A stretch of 64,000 nucleotides of DNA from Bacillota bacterium (GCA_021768085.1 JAETOJ010000015.1:26336-90335), one strand, 5' to 3'. Counted from the first letter of the stretch, positions 1-9,505 are shown. The notes: generated by a model not told the origin, from the letters alone. Translations and numbers: made by a program.

Positions 1-620
1 CCGTACCCTGCCTGAAGCAGCAGGATCAGGGGCACGAAGGGCCAGATGGCGGCGTAGCAGTACAGGGATAGCCCGTACATCAGGGCGGACAGGGGGAGCC
101 AGCGGCAGTCCTCCAGCCCCCGCAGGAAGAAGTACAGCCCGAACAGCAGAAAGCCCGGGGCCAGGTTGGACTCCAGCCCCCACCGGGACAGCATCACGTG
201 CCACGGGCACACCGCCAGCAGGAACAAGCCGCACAGCCCCGCCCACTTGTCCGCCATCCGCTTGCCCACGCCGTAGGCGGCGGGCAGGGACAGCAGGGAC
301 ACGATAAGCTGGGGCAGCCGCACCGCCAGGGGTGTCCGGCCCAGCAGGGCCAGGCAGGGGATCATGAGGTAGCTCTCCAGGGCGTTCATGCCGCTGCCCC
401 AGGCGGTGAGGTACACCGGCAGGGAGTGGCCGAAGGAGTCCCGCCCCGTCTTGAGCAGGCACCACGCCTCGTAGGCGGCGAAGGCCTCGTCCTGGTTCAG
501 CCCCTCCGGTACCGCCCCGAACCGCCAGAGACGGAGGGCGGCTCCCACAAGCAAAAACAGCACCAGCAGCACACGGATCAGCCAGTCCTCCCCCTCCCGG
601 GGGCGCGTGCGGCCTGTCAT
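1..620 (-). CDS. Glycosyltransferase family 39-like membrane protein (3' end cut by window)
   Basis: This is the N-terminal part (about 206 residues) of a polytopic membrane protein read on the minus strand; the rest lies outside the window. After a short basic N-terminus there is a hydrophobic segment, then a loop with GLNQDEAF. An acidic DE pair in the first extracytoplasmic loop is typical of GT-C fold (PMT/ArnT, family 39) transferases, which move sugars from polyprenyl-phosphate donors. More hydrophobic segments follow. The ATG at 620 is preceded by GGGAGG about 8 bases upstream. The acceptor and donor cannot be told. It is transcribed divergently from feoAB. Confidence 0.72.
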   Translation of the reverse strand, partial: MTGRTRPREGEDWLIRVLLVLFLLVGAALRLWRFGAVPEGLNQDEAFAAYEAWCLLKTGRDSFGHSLPVYLTAWGSGMNALESYLMIPCLALLGRTPLAVRLPQLIVSLLSLPAAYGVGKRMADKWAGLCGLFLLAVCPWHVMLSRWGLESNLAPGFLLFGLYFFLRGLEDCRWLPLSALMYGLSLYCYAAIWPFVPLILLLQAGY

Positions 621-686
621 GGGCGATCCTCCCTTCCACTGGGGGGACGGATGCGAAATCCGACCCGCCGCCCCATGTTTTTCCTT

Positions 687-716
687 ATTATAAGGGGAAT
701 TCCGGCGGAATGTCAA
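687..716 (-). promoter_or_regulatory. Promoter of the glycosyltransferase gene
   Basis: On the minus strand TTGACA (711-716) and TATAAT (687-692) are separated by 18 bases. Both are perfect housekeeping boxes, about 70 bases upstream of the ATG at 620. The rest of the 621-836 gap holds two GC-rich hairpins, but I see no clear promoter for feoAB there. Confidence 0.75.
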
Positions 717-836
717 GCCAACCGCCCTGGACCGGGCGGCTTTCCCGTCAAAAGCGGGCACCCCGCTGCGGAGCCCGCCATAGGATAACTTGCAGGCCGT
801 CCGCGGGGCGGCCCGCGCGGGAAAGGAGCATCCATT

Positions 837-1106
837 ATGTATGAGACATTGTGCCTGTCCGCCCTCCCCGAAGGGGAGAGCGCTTATGTGACCGAGGTAA
901 ACGCCGCACCCGCCATGGATCGGCGGCTCACCGACCTGGGGCTGGTGCGGGGCACCCGGGTGACCTGTGTACTGAGAAGTCCAGCGGGGGATCCCTGCGC
1001 CTACCTGATCCGGGGGGCGCTCATCGCCCTGCGCCGCTCCGACGCGGAGGGGATTACCCTGGAGCGCCGTGCCCAGGAGCAGCCCGCCCGGGCGGTGGCC
1101 ACATGA
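837..1106 (+). CDS. feoA: FeoA, ferrous iron transport accessory protein
   Basis: This is a small cytosolic SH3-like protein of 89 residues that supports the FeoB ferrous iron permease. The family pattern is visible: a hydrophobic start, then the turn RRLTDLGLVRGTRV, and a C-terminal segment IRGALIALRRSDAEGI. GAAAGGAG lies about 8 bases before the ATG. The stop codon overlaps the feoB start (ATGA at 1103-1106), so the two are translationally coupled. No Fur or FeoC-type gene is adjacent. Confidence 0.93.
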   Translation: MYETLCLSALPEGESAYVTEVNAAPAMDRRLTDLGLVRGTRVTCVLRSPAGDPCAYLIRGALIALRRSDAEGITLERRAQEQPARAVAT

Positions 1107-2920
1107 ACCGGGTGGCGCTGGCGGGCAACCCCAACGTGGGCAAGTCCACCCTGTTCAACGCGCTGACCGGGCTGCGGCAGCACACGGGGAACTGGGCCGG
1201 CAAGACGGTGGCCACCGCCCGGGGAAGCTATACCTATGAGGGGCAGGAGTACCAGCTCATTGACCTGCCCGGAACCTATTCCCTGGCCGCCCACTCCCAG
1301 GAGGAGGCGGTGGCCCGGGACTTCATCGAGAGTGGCCAGGCGGACGGGGTGGTGGTGGTGTGCGACGCCACCTGCCTGGAGCGGAACCTGATCCTGGTGC
1401 TCCAGGTGCTGGAGCTGACGGGGAAGGTGCTGGTGTGCATCAACCTGATGGATGAGGCGGAGCGGCTGGGCGTCCAGGTGGATCTGCCCGCCCTGTCCCA
1501 GCGCTTAGGCGTGCCGGTGGTAGGCACCGCGGGAGGCCGCCAGGACGGCCTGGAGGAGCTGAAGGGGGCCGTGGCCACCCTGGTGCGGTCGGACGTCCCC
1601 GCCGTGCCGGAACGGGCCCCGGCCGAGCGGGTCACCCTGGCGGAGCGGTACGCCGACCAGGTGGTGCGAAGCCGGTCGGCCCAGCGCCTGCGCCGCCAGC
1701 GCCGGATCGACCGCTTACTTACCTCCAAGGCCACCGGCATCCCGCTGATGCTGCTGCTGTTCGGGCTGGTGGTGTGGCTGACGGTGGCGGGGGCCAATTT
1801 CCCCTCCGCCCTGCTCACCGAGCTGTTCGCCCGCGTGGGCGCGGTGCTGGAGGGCTGGCTGGCGAATATCCCGGCGTGGCTGCGGGGGCTGCTGCTGGAC
1901 GGGGTGTACCGGGTCACCGCCTGGGTGGTGGCGGTGATGCTGCCCCCCATGGCCATCTTCTTCCCCCTGTTCACCCTGCTGGAGGATCTGGGCTACCTGC
2001 CCCGGGCGGCCTTCGTCATGGATCACGCCTTCCAGAGGGCCAAAACCTGCGGCAAACAGTGCCTGACTATGTGCATGTCTTTAGGCTGCAACGCCTGCGG
2101 CGTCACCGGCTGCCGGATCATTGACAGCCCCCGGGAGCGGCTCATTGCTATTCTCACCTCCTCCCTGGTGCCCTGTAACGGGAAGTTCCCCACGCTGATT
2201 GCCCTGATCACCATCTTCTTTGTGGGCGGGCGCACGGGGCTGCTGGCCTCGTTGGAGGGGGCGGTGCTGCTCTTGGGCACGCTGGTGCTGGGGGTGGCGG
2301 GGACGCTGGGGTGCTCCCGGCTACTGTCCGCCACGGTGCTCAAGGGGGTGCCCTCCTCCTTCGCCCTGGAACTGCCCCCCTTCCGGAAGCCTCGGGTGGG
2401 GCAGGTCATCGTCCGCTCCATGCTGGATCGCACCCTGTTCGTGCTGGGGCGGGCGGTGTCGGTGGCCGCACCGGCGGGGGCGTTTATCTGGCTGATGGCC
2501 AACCTTACTGTGGGGGATGCCTCCCTGCTGGCCCACTGCACTGGGTTTCTGGATCCCTTTGCCCGGCTGTTTGGGCTGGACGGGGTGATCCTGATGGCCT
2601 TCCTGCTGGGCTGGCCCGCCAACGAGATCGTGCTGCCGGTGATGCTCATGGCCTATCTGGCCACCGGCAGCCTGGTGGAGTTCGACGATCTGGCGGCGCT
2701 GGGCGCGCTGCTGAGCGAGCACGGCTGGACGTGGCTGACGGCGGTGTGCACCATGCTGTTCTCCCTGTTCCATTGGCCCTGCTCCACCACCTGCCTGACC
2801 ATTTATAAGGAGACGGGCAGCGTGAAGTGGACGGCGCTGTCCGTGGTGATCCCCACCGCCCTGGGGCTGGGGTTGTGCTTATTGGTGAGCACGGCGGCCC
2901 GGTTGCTGGGACTGGCGTGA
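1103..2920 (+). CDS. feoB: FeoB, GTP-dependent ferrous iron permease
   Basis: FeoB imports Fe(II) across the cytoplasmic membrane. At 605 residues it is somewhat short for the family. The N-terminal G domain shows the P-loop GNPNVGKST (residues 8-16), DLPG (54-57) and NLMD (114-117). A helical linker follows, then a membrane region from about residue 205 with two Gate-like segments, including the cysteine-bearing SLGCNACGVTGC. The open frame extends further 5' inside feoA, but the ATG at 1103 overlaps the feoA stop and starts directly on the G domain, so it is the likely start. It forms a two-gene operon with feoA, ended by the hairpin at 2922-2961. Confidence 0.95.
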   Translation: MNRVALAGNPNVGKSTLFNALTGLRQHTGNWAGKTVATARGSYTYEGQEYQLIDLPGTYSLAAHSQEEAVARDFIESGQADGVVVVCDATCLERNLILVLQVLELTGKVLVCINLMDEAERLGVQVDLPALSQRLGVPVVGTAGGRQDGLEELKGAVATLVRSDVPAVPERAPAERVTLAERYADQVVRSRSAQRLRRQRRIDRLLTSKATGIPLMLLLFGLVVWLTVAGANFPSALLTELFARVGAVLEGWLANIPAWLRGLLLDGVYRVTAWVVAVMLPPMAIFFPLFTLLEDLGYLPRAAFVMDHAFQRAKTCGKQCLTMCMSLGCNACGVTGCRIIDSPRERLIAILTSSLVPCNGKFPTLIALITIFFVGGRTGLLASLEGAVLLLGTLVLGVAGTLGCSRLLSATVLKGVPSSFALELPPFRKPRVGQVIVRSMLDRTLFVLGRAVSVAAPAGAFIWLMANLTVGDASLLAHCTGFLDPFARLFGLDGVILMAFLLGWPANEIVLPVMLMAYLATGSLVEFDDLAALGALLSEHGWTWLTAVCTMLFSLFHWPCSTTCLTIYKETGSVKWTALSVVIPTALGLGLCLLVSTAARLLGLA

Positions 2921-2921
2921 A

Positions 2922-2961
2922 AAAGCTCCGCCGCCGGTGGTTCGACCGGCGGCGGAGCTTT
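2922..2961. terminator. Bidirectional terminator between feoB and metK
   Basis: A perfect 17-bp stem (AAAGCTCCGCCGCCGGT and its complement) closes a 6-base loop. A-rich and T-rich flanks lie on the two sides. It separates the convergent feoAB and metK units. Confidence 0.88.
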
Positions 2962-2991
2962 GTTGAAACGTCTTTGCGGGGGGCCTCGATA

Positions 2992-4173
2992 TTACAGGGC
3001 AGCCTTGAGCTGCTCCGCCATATCCAGCTTCTCCCAGGGCAGATCCAGATCCGGGCGGCCGAAGTGGCCGTAGGCGGCGGTCTGCCGGTAGATGGGACGG
3101 CGCAGGTTCAGCTGGTTGATGATGGCGGTGGGACGCAGGTCAAATACCTTGTCAACCGCTGCCTCCAGCGCCTCGTCGGGGGCCTTGCCGGTGCCGAAGG
3201 TGTCCACCCGGACGGACACGGGCCGGGCCACCCCAATAGCGTAGGCCAGCTGCACCTGGCACTTGTCCGCCAGCCCCGCGGCTACCACGTTCTTGGCCAC
3301 CCAGCGGGCGGCGTAGGTGGCGGATCTGTCCACCTTGGTGGGATCCTTGCCGGAGAAAGCGCCGCCGCCGTGGGGGGCGCTGCCGCCGTATGTATCCACG
3401 ATGATCTTCCGCCCGGTGAGGCCGGAGTCCCCCTGGGGGCCGCCCACCACGAAGCGGCCGGTGGGGTTCACCAGGATACGGGTATGCTCGTCCAGCAGGG
3501 CGGCGGGGATGGTGGGCTTCACCACCAGCTCGATCATATCCGCCCGGATCTGCTCCAGGGACGCCTCGGCGGCATGCTGGGTGGACAGCACCACCGTGTC
3601 CACCCGGACGGGCTTGCCGTCCGCGCCGTACTCCACGGTGACCTGGCTCTTGCCGTCGGGCCGCAGGTAGTCCACCAGCCCCTCCTTGCGTACCTGGGCC
3701 AGCCGCAGGGCCAGCTTGTGGGACAGGGAGATGGCCAGGGGCATCAGCTCCTCCGTCTCGGTGCAGGCGTAGCCGAACATCATGCCCTGATCCCCGGCGC
3801 CGTTGTCCAGCCCGTCGCTGAGCTGGCCCTCCTTGGCCTCCAGGGCCTTGTCCACGCCTAAAGCGATGTCGGGGGACTGCTCGTCGATGTTGGTGATGAC
3901 GGCGCAGGAGTCGCCGTCAAAGCCGCCCTGGCCGTCCACGTAGCCGATGTCCTTGACCACCTGGCGAGCGATCTTGGGTATGTCCACATAGCAGGAGGTG
4001 GTGATCTCGCCCATGATGTGCACCAGACCGGTGGACACGGCGGTCTCACAGGCCACCCGGGCGGTGGGATCCTTTTCCAGGATGGCGTCCAGGATGGCGT
4101 CGGAGATCTGATCGCACACCTTGTCGGGGTGGCCCTCGGTGACGGACTCAGAGGTGAATAGACGTTTTGCCAT
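2992..4173 (-). CDS. metK: S-adenosylmethionine synthase
   Basis: MetK makes S-adenosylmethionine from methionine and ATP, and works in the cytosol as a homotetramer. The 393-residue protein is full length. It starts [18 protein letters not shown], carries the ATP motif [12 protein letters not shown] near residue 115, and the glycine-rich loop [17 protein letters not shown] near residue 265. The ATG at 4173 has AAAGGAG upstream; longer in-frame starts would run into the riboswitch and are rejected. It is a single-gene unit under SAM-I riboswitch control with a consensus promoter, so product feedback is expected. Confidence 0.97.
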   Translation of the reverse strand: MAKRLFTSESVTEGHPDKVCDQISDAILDAILEKDPTARVACETAVSTGLVHIMGEITTSCYVDIPKIARQVVKDIGYVDGQGGFDGDSCAVITNIDEQSPDIALGVDKALEAKEGQLSDGLDNGAGDQGMMFGYACTETEELMPLAISLSHKLALRLAQVRKEGLVDYLRPDGKSQVTVEYGADGKPVRVDTVVLSTQHAAEASLEQIRADMIELVVKPTIPAALLDEHTRILVNPTGRFVVGGPQGDSGLTGRKIIVDTYGGSAPHGGGAFSGKDPTKVDRSATYAARWVAKNVVAAGLADKCQVQLAYAIGVARPVSVRVDTFGTGKAPDEALEAAVDKVFDLRPTAIINQLNLRRPIYRQTAAYGHFGRPDLDLPWEKLDMAEQLKAAL

Positions 4174-4211
4174 AATACGTTCTCCTTTCTTTGTGAGGGA
4201 AACAGGGGTTG

Positions 4212-4240
4212 AAAAAACCCCCGCCGGGAAACGGCGGGGG
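4212..4240 (-). terminator. Riboswitch expression-platform terminator of metK
   Basis: Read on the minus strand, a 9-bp GC stem (4232-4240 with 4218-4226) is followed by six T. It lies between the SAM-I aptamer and the metK start, as expected for transcription termination when SAM is bound. Confidence 0.9.
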
Positions 4241-4256
4241 CTGGAAGCTCCAGTGC

Positions 4257-4348
4257 TTTCCTCATCTCGCGTTTCCGCCGGACTTGGCACCTTGCAAAGC
4301 AGGTTGCCGTGGCTTCATCGGGCCGGTCCCTCCGCCACTCTTGATAAG
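4257..4348 (-). promoter_or_regulatory. SAM-I (S-box) riboswitch
   Basis: The minus strand shows the S-box core in order: CTTATCAAGAG, GGAGGGA, GGCCCGATGAAGCC, GGCAACC, AAGGTGCCAA, and GATGAGG closing the first stem. It is followed by an intrinsic terminator and then metK, which is the classical arrangement. SAM binding should stop transcription before metK. Confidence 0.96.
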
Positions 4349-4370
4349 GGATTATTCAGTTGATACCTTT

Positions 4371-4399
4371 ATTATAGCGTTAGGACGCCGCCCTGTCAA
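4371..4399 (-). promoter_or_regulatory. metK promoter
   Basis: TTGACA (4394-4399) and TATAAT (4371-4376), both perfect, are spaced by 17 bases on the minus strand. Transcription would start just ahead of the SAM-I aptamer. Confidence 0.9.
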
Positions 4400-4435
4400 T
4401 GACACAGCCATAAAAACTTTAAAAATTTTATCGCC

Positions 4436-4530
4436 GTTTCGTCGCCGTCGCAGTAGGTTACGGTTTGTGCCTACGTCTGTCAGCGAGCTTCAAGCGCTTC
4501 CAGGTACTTTTTCTCTCGAGAAAAAGTACC
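4436..4530 (-). repeat. Family B 3'-UTR hairpin repeat, copy 1
   Basis: Directly after the spoVAE stop codon, the minus strand forms a 13-bp hairpin (4518-4530 with 4503-4515), GGTACTTTTTCTC closing a two-base loop. It is followed by CTTGAAGCTCGCT (4482-4494) and TGCGACGGCGACGAAAC (4436-4452). The same three blocks recur in the same order after buk at 40197-40292. There is no clean U-tract, so simple termination is not obvious. Confidence 0.7.
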
Positions 4531-4886
4531 TACCCTTTGGGCTTGGGCTTGAAGATCAGGGCCACCAGCACGCCCAGGAAGATGGCGGCGGTGATGCCGC
4601 CGGCGGCGGAGGTCACGCCCCCGGTGAGGGCCCCCAGCAGGCCCTTTTCCGCCACCGCCTCCTTGACCCCCTTGGCCAGCAGATAGCCGAAACCGGTGAG
4701 GGGCACCGTGGCCCCTGCCCCGGCCCACTCCGCCAGGGGCTTGTAGACCCCGATGGCCCCCAAAATTACCCCGGACACCACGTAGGCCACCAGGATCCGG
4801 GCGGGGGTGAGTTTGGTCTTGTCGATGAGGATCTGGCCGATGATGCAGAACAGGCCGCCCACCAGAAATGCCTTCAGATACTCCAT
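4530..4886 (-). CDS. spoVAE: Stage V sporulation protein AE (SpoVAEb-like)
   Basis: This is a 118-residue integral membrane protein with about four hydrophobic segments, starting MEYLKAFLVGGLFCIIGQ and ending in a basic proline/lysine tail. SpoVAEb is part of the spore inner-membrane SpoVA channel that moves Ca-dipicolinate into the forespore and releases it at germination. It lies one base after spoVAD, so the two are cotranscribed. The usual partner spoVAC is not next to them here. A family B hairpin abuts the stop codon. Confidence 0.9.
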   Translation of the reverse strand: MEYLKAFLVGGLFCIIGQILIDKTKLTPARILVAYVVSGVILGAIGVYKPLAEWAGAGATVPLTGFGYLLAKGVKEAVAEKGLLGALTGGVTSAAGGITAAIFLGVLVALIFKPKPKG

Positions 4887-5903
4887 TTATTTCCCCCCTT
4901 CCAGTGCCAGGGCGTGGCACACGCCCGGGATGGACTCCCCTTGCATGGTGGCGGTGGGGGAGTGGAGCGCCCCGGTGGGGCAGAACAGGATCCGCCGCCA
5001 CCGCCCCGCCAGCAGCCCCGGCAGGATATAGCCGCACAGCACCGACGCCGAGCAGCCGCATCCCGACGCCCCGGCGTGGACGTCCTGCTCCTCCCGGTCA
5101 AAGAGGATCAGGCCGCAGTCGTTGTAGTTGGCCAGCTTTACCCCGTCCCGGTCAAAGAGGTCGGTGACAATCTCATGGCCCAGCTTGCCCAGATCCCCGG
5201 TGAGGATCAGGTCGTAGTAGTCCGGGGTGAGGCCGGTGTCCTCAAAGTGGGCCTTCAGCGTCTCGTAGGCGGCGGGCGCCATGGCCGCCCCCATGTTGTT
5301 GGCGTCCTTGATGCCCTTGTCCTTCACCCGGCCGATGGTCACCCGGGGGATCCGGGGACCGGGCCGCAGCTCCCCGGTCACCACCACCGCCCCGGCGGCG
5401 GTGGCCGTCCACTGGGCGGTGGGGGTGCGTTGGGAGCCGTACTCCAGCGGGGTGCGGTACTGCCGCTCCGCAGAGCAGAAGTGGGAGGAGGTGACGGCGG
5501 CGGCGTAGGTTCCGTACCCGCCGCTGAGCAGCAGGGTGGCCAGGGCCAGGCTCTCCCCCATGGTGGAACAGGCCCCGTACAGCCCGAAGAAGGGCACGTC
5601 GGCGGCCCGGGCGGCGTAGCCCGATCCGATGCACTGGTTGAGCAGATCCCCCGCCAGCAGGAGATCCAGATCGGTTGTGTGCAGGCCCGCCCGCTTCAGC
5701 GCCGCGTCCATCGCCAGCCCCTGCATGGCGGACTCCGCCTGCTCCCAGGTCTTGCAGCCAAACGTGTCGTCCTTGCAGGTGTGATCGAAGTGCCGGCCCA
5801 GGGGGCCCTGGCTCTCCTTATTGCCGGCGGCAGAGCCGAAGCCAATGATCACGGGGGGCGAACCGGGCTGGAAGGTCTGCCGCCCCAGCTTTTGATTTTC
5901 CAT
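4887..5903 (-). CDS. spoVAD: Stage V sporulation protein AD
   Basis: SpoVAD is a thiolase-fold protein that binds dipicolinic acid in the SpoVA channel. The 338-residue protein starts MENQKLGRQTF and shows the family segments FGLYGACSTMGESLALA, SSHFCSAERQYR and the late GCGCSASVLCGY. The ATG at 5903 has AAAGGAG 8 bases upstream; an in-frame start further up would have no Shine-Dalgarno. A possible forespore (sigma-G) promoter precedes it. Cotranscribed with spoVAE. Confidence 0.94.
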   Translation of the reverse strand: MENQKLGRQTFQPGSPPVIIGFGSAAGNKESQGPLGRHFDHTCKDDTFGCKTWEQAESAMQGLAMDAALKRAGLHTTDLDLLLAGDLLNQCIGSGYAARAADVPFFGLYGACSTMGESLALATLLLSGGYGTYAAAVTSSHFCSAERQYRTPLEYGSQRTPTAQWTATAAGAVVVTGELRPGPRIPRVTIGRVKDKGIKDANNMGAAMAPAAYETLKAHFEDTGLTPDYYDLILTGDLGKLGHEIVTDLFDRDGVKLANYNDCGLILFDREEQDVHAGASGCGCSASVLCGYILPGLLAGRWRRILFCPTGALHSPTATMQGESIPGVCHALALEGGK

Positions 5904-5933
5904 GGATGTGACTCCTTTGGCGTGGTTTGCCCT

Positions 5934-5962
5934 TAGTGTGCCCAGGAAGTGAGGGTTCATGC
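5934..5962 (-). promoter_or_regulatory. Candidate sigma-G promoter of spoVAD-spoVAE
   Basis: On the minus strand GCATG (5958-5962) and CACACTA (5934-5940) are spaced by 17 bases. This resembles the sigma-G pattern (GHATR, then CATWMTA) with one mismatch, 31 bases upstream of the start. Placement before forespore genes fits, but the match is short. Confidence 0.45.
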
Positions 5963-5997
5963 ATGGGAAAACTATGACACTCTGGGAACTTTGTCTC

Positions 5998-6026
5998 TGG
6001 AAAATCGAGTAAAATGGTGGTATAAT
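5998..6026 (+). promoter_or_regulatory. Promoter of the zinc-ribbon/thioesterase pair
   Basis: A perfect TATAAT (6021-6026) lies 17 bases after TGGAAA (5998-6003, four of six consensus bases) and about 30 bases upstream of the gene at 6057. Confidence 0.6.
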
Positions 6027-6056
6027 CTCCTTCGGAATTTGTGAGGAGGGATCCCC

Positions 6057-6671
6057 ATGCCTGAAGAAACCCGCTCCATCGGATACATCTGCCCCGTGTG
6101 CGGACAGGCGGTGATCGCCTCCCGCACCGCCTTTCAGCTATGCGCCGGGGACAGCGCGTTGCCCTGCCCCTGCGGCAAGTCGGAGCTGCGCTTCACCCAG
6201 ATGGGGGATCGGTGTGAGATTACCGTGCCTTGTCTGCTGTGCGCCCGGGATCACACCGCCGTGTGCTCCAACGACGCAATGCTGACCCAGAAGCTGCTGG
6301 CCCTGTCCTGCCCCAAATCCGGGCTGGGTTGCTGCTACATCGGGGAGGAGGGGCCGGTGTTCCGGGCCATGGAACAGCTGGAGCAGGCGGTGGACAAGCT
6401 CCGGGCGGACGATCAGGGGGAGCGCCGGGGCGCGTTCCTCAACGACGGGGTGATGGCCGAGGTGCTGGCCGAGCTGCGGGACGTGGCCCAGCGGGGCGGC
6501 GTGACCTGTGGGTGCGGTTCCACGGAGTACGGTGTCAAAGTGGGCTACGCCGCGGTGGATCTGGTGTGCGCCATCTGCGGAGCGGCCCTGCGGCTGCCCG
6601 CCGCCACCGCCGACGATCTGGATGCGCTGTGCGCCCGGTATACCATCACTATCCCCGGAAGGAAGGAATAG
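6057..6671 (+). CDS. Multi-zinc-ribbon protein of unknown function
   Basis: This 204-residue soluble protein is built around cysteine pairs: CPVC near residue 13, CPCG near 39, CLLC near 61, then CGCG near 155 and CAIC near 174. They look like several zinc ribbons flanking an acidic helical middle part. No catalytic motif is visible and I do not recognise a named family. GTGAGGAGGG precedes the ATG. The gene ends four bases before the acyl-ACP thioesterase, so the pair is probably one transcript. That does not reveal its role; nucleic-acid or protein binding is only a guess. Confidence 0.8.
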   Translation: MPEETRSIGYICPVCGQAVIASRTAFQLCAGDSALPCPCGKSELRFTQMGDRCEITVPCLLCARDHTAVCSNDAMLTQKLLALSCPKSGLGCCYIGEEGPVFRAMEQLEQAVDKLRADDQGERRGAFLNDGVMAEVLAELRDVAQRGGVTCGCGSTEYGVKVGYAAVDLVCAICGAALRLPAATADDLDALCARYTITIPGRKE

Positions 6672-6675
6672 AGCA

Positions 6676-7413
6676 ATGGGCACCTTTTACGAAGGACAGT
6701 TCCGGGTGGACTCCCGGGACGTGGATCTGTTCAACCAGTGCCGCCCATCGGCGGTGCTGGGCATTTTGCAGGAGGCCGCCACCCAGGCCGCGCTGGCCCT
6801 GGGGGCCTCCGGCCCCCAGGTTTTGGCCAAGTACAACTGCCTTTGGATGGTCACCCGGAGCTGGGTGGAGCTGGACGCGCCCCTGCGGTGGAACGACCTG
6901 GTGGACGTGAAAACCTGGCACCGGGGGGCCTCCGGCGCGTCCTCCTACCGGGACTTCGACCTGTTCCGGGACGGGAAGGCCGTGGGCCAGGGCTCCACGC
7001 TGTGGGTGATGGTGGACGCGGACAGCCGGAAGCTGTTCCGCATGAAGGAGCTGGCCGAATTCCAGGGCACCGACGGCGGCGAGCTGTGCAAGAGCGTGAA
7101 GCTGCACCGCATCCCCATGCCGGAGGAGTTTGACAACCGGGTGCGCCGGGATCTGCGCTACTCCGACACCGATATCAACGGCCATGTGAACAACATCCAT
7201 TACGCCGACTTCGCCTGCGACAGCCTCCACCTGGAGGAGCTGGGCCGGGGGAAGTTTGTCCACTCCCTGCAAATCGGGTACGTGAACGAGTGCCGGGCGG
7301 GGGAGACCATCTGGGTGGACACCGCCGCCCGGGGGGACGAGCTGCTGGCCCGGGGGTCGGGGGAGGACGGGGTGGAACGGTTTGAGTTTTCCCTCACCCT
7401 GGCGGATCTATAA
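6676..7413 (+). CDS. Acyl-ACP thioesterase (FatA/FatB-like)
   Basis: This 245-residue protein has two hotdog halves. The first begins with the substrate-channel segment DVDLFNQCRPSAVLGILQEAA. The second carries YSDTDINGHVNNIHYADFA, with the Asn/His positions used in thioesterase catalysis. Such enzymes release fatty acids from acyl carrier protein. The start at 6676 was chosen because GGAAGGAA lies just upstream and the hotdog fold begins at once. It is the second gene of a two-gene unit with the zinc-ribbon protein and is followed by a terminator. Confidence 0.88.
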   Translation: MGTFYEGQFRVDSRDVDLFNQCRPSAVLGILQEAATQAALALGASGPQVLAKYNCLWMVTRSWVELDAPLRWNDLVDVKTWHRGASGASSYRDFDLFRDGKAVGQGSTLWVMVDADSRKLFRMKELAEFQGTDGGELCKSVKLHRIPMPEEFDNRVRRDLRYSDTDINGHVNNIHYADFACDSLHLEELGRGKFVHSLQIGYVNECRAGETIWVDTAARGDELLARGSGEDGVERFEFSLTLADL

Positions 7414-7420
7414 AAAATCT

Positions 7421-7457
7421 GAAAGCCCTCCGCGGTTATGGATCGCGGGGGGCTTTC
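7421..7457 (+). terminator. Terminator after the acyl-ACP thioesterase
   Basis: A 14-bp stem with one mismatch (7421-7434 with 7444-7457) begins 7 bases after the stop codon. Confidence 0.75.
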
Positions 7458-7567
7458 TTCAAACTATCTTAAGCTGCGCTTTACGAAGCCTTGACCCCTG
7501 GGCGGTACAATGCGGACGAACGGATGGGAAGCCCATCCCAACAATACCGCGACTGGAGGTCATATTG

Positions 7568-7975
7568 ATGAAAAAAACGTGGTTTATCTGGCTCGGGGCC
7601 GCCGCCGTGATCCTTGCGGGGGCCATTCTCTGCTACACCGTATTCTTCACCGGCATGAGGGATACCGCCTATTATACCCAGGTGGACAACACCAGGATCT
7701 CCCGGGCGGGGGGCCAGGGGGTGATCGACCTGTCCGGCAGCGGGGGGATGGACTTCTCCTATACCCTGCCTTCTTACCGCGAGGACGGCGGGCAGGAGGA
7801 TATCACCTTCGGCGTGCCCCGGGAGCTGCGGGAGGGCGCGTTCCTGTGCCTGACCGTGCGGCCTGGGCGGGGCGTGATGACCTGGGCCGAGGTGCAGTAT
7901 GACGAGCTGCCCCCGGCGGTGCGGGCACATTATGCCGCCCCGGAGGATGGACAGGAAGCCCTCCGCGATCCCTGA
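7568..7975 (+). CDS. YxeA-like (DUF1093) secreted or membrane-anchored protein
   Basis: This 135-residue protein has a single N-terminal membrane segment or uncleaved signal (KKTWFIWLGAAAVILAGAILCY). A small beta-rich domain begins TAYYTQVDNTRI, the typical opening of YxeA/DUF1093 proteins (OB-like fold, function unknown). GGAGG lies 9 bases before the ATG. The last codons form the left arm of the terminator hairpin at 7953-7991, so the C-terminus is dictated partly by RNA structure. It appears to be a monocistron; only a weak -10 (TACAAT, 7506-7511) is seen upstream. Confidence 0.7.
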   Translation: MKKTWFIWLGAAAVILAGAILCYTVFFTGMRDTAYYTQVDNTRISRAGGQGVIDLSGSGGMDFSYTLPSYREDGGQEDITFGVPRELREGAFLCLTVRPGRGVMTWAEVQYDELPPAVRAHYAAPEDGQEALRDP

Positions 7976-7991
7976 TCGCGGAGGGCTTCCT
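7953..7991 (+). terminator. Terminator overlapping the yxeA-like stop codon
   Basis: A perfect 18-bp stem (7953-7970 with 7974-7991) with a 3-base loop contains the TGA stop at 7973-7975. The T-run is poor, so efficiency is uncertain. It may also serve the convergent gdhA. Confidence 0.7.
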
Positions 7992-8024
7992 CCTGTTTCG
8001 ATACGAACCTGTATGGGGCCTGTC

Positions 8025-9389
<1,365 letters not shown>

Positions 9390-9421
9390 TCATTGAAAGT
9401 GTCGCTTTGACGCGATACTGT

Positions 9422-9450
9422 ATTCTACACCAGGTTCGGCAATTTTGCAA
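9422..9450 (-). promoter_or_regulatory. gdhA promoter
   Basis: TTGCAA (9445-9450), a 17-base spacer and TAGAAT (9422-9427) on the minus strand, about 50 bases upstream of the gdhA ATG. Confidence 0.75.
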
Positions 9451-9505
9451 GTCCGAGCGTGAGAAATTGCAAAAACGAAGTTCACAAATTTTTTTGGCGA
9501 AGGGG

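Noticed and set aside
851..1102. 5' extension of FeoB overlapping feoA
   Set aside because: FeoA is a real family member in the other frame. FeoB begins on its G domain at the ATG overlapping the feoA stop.
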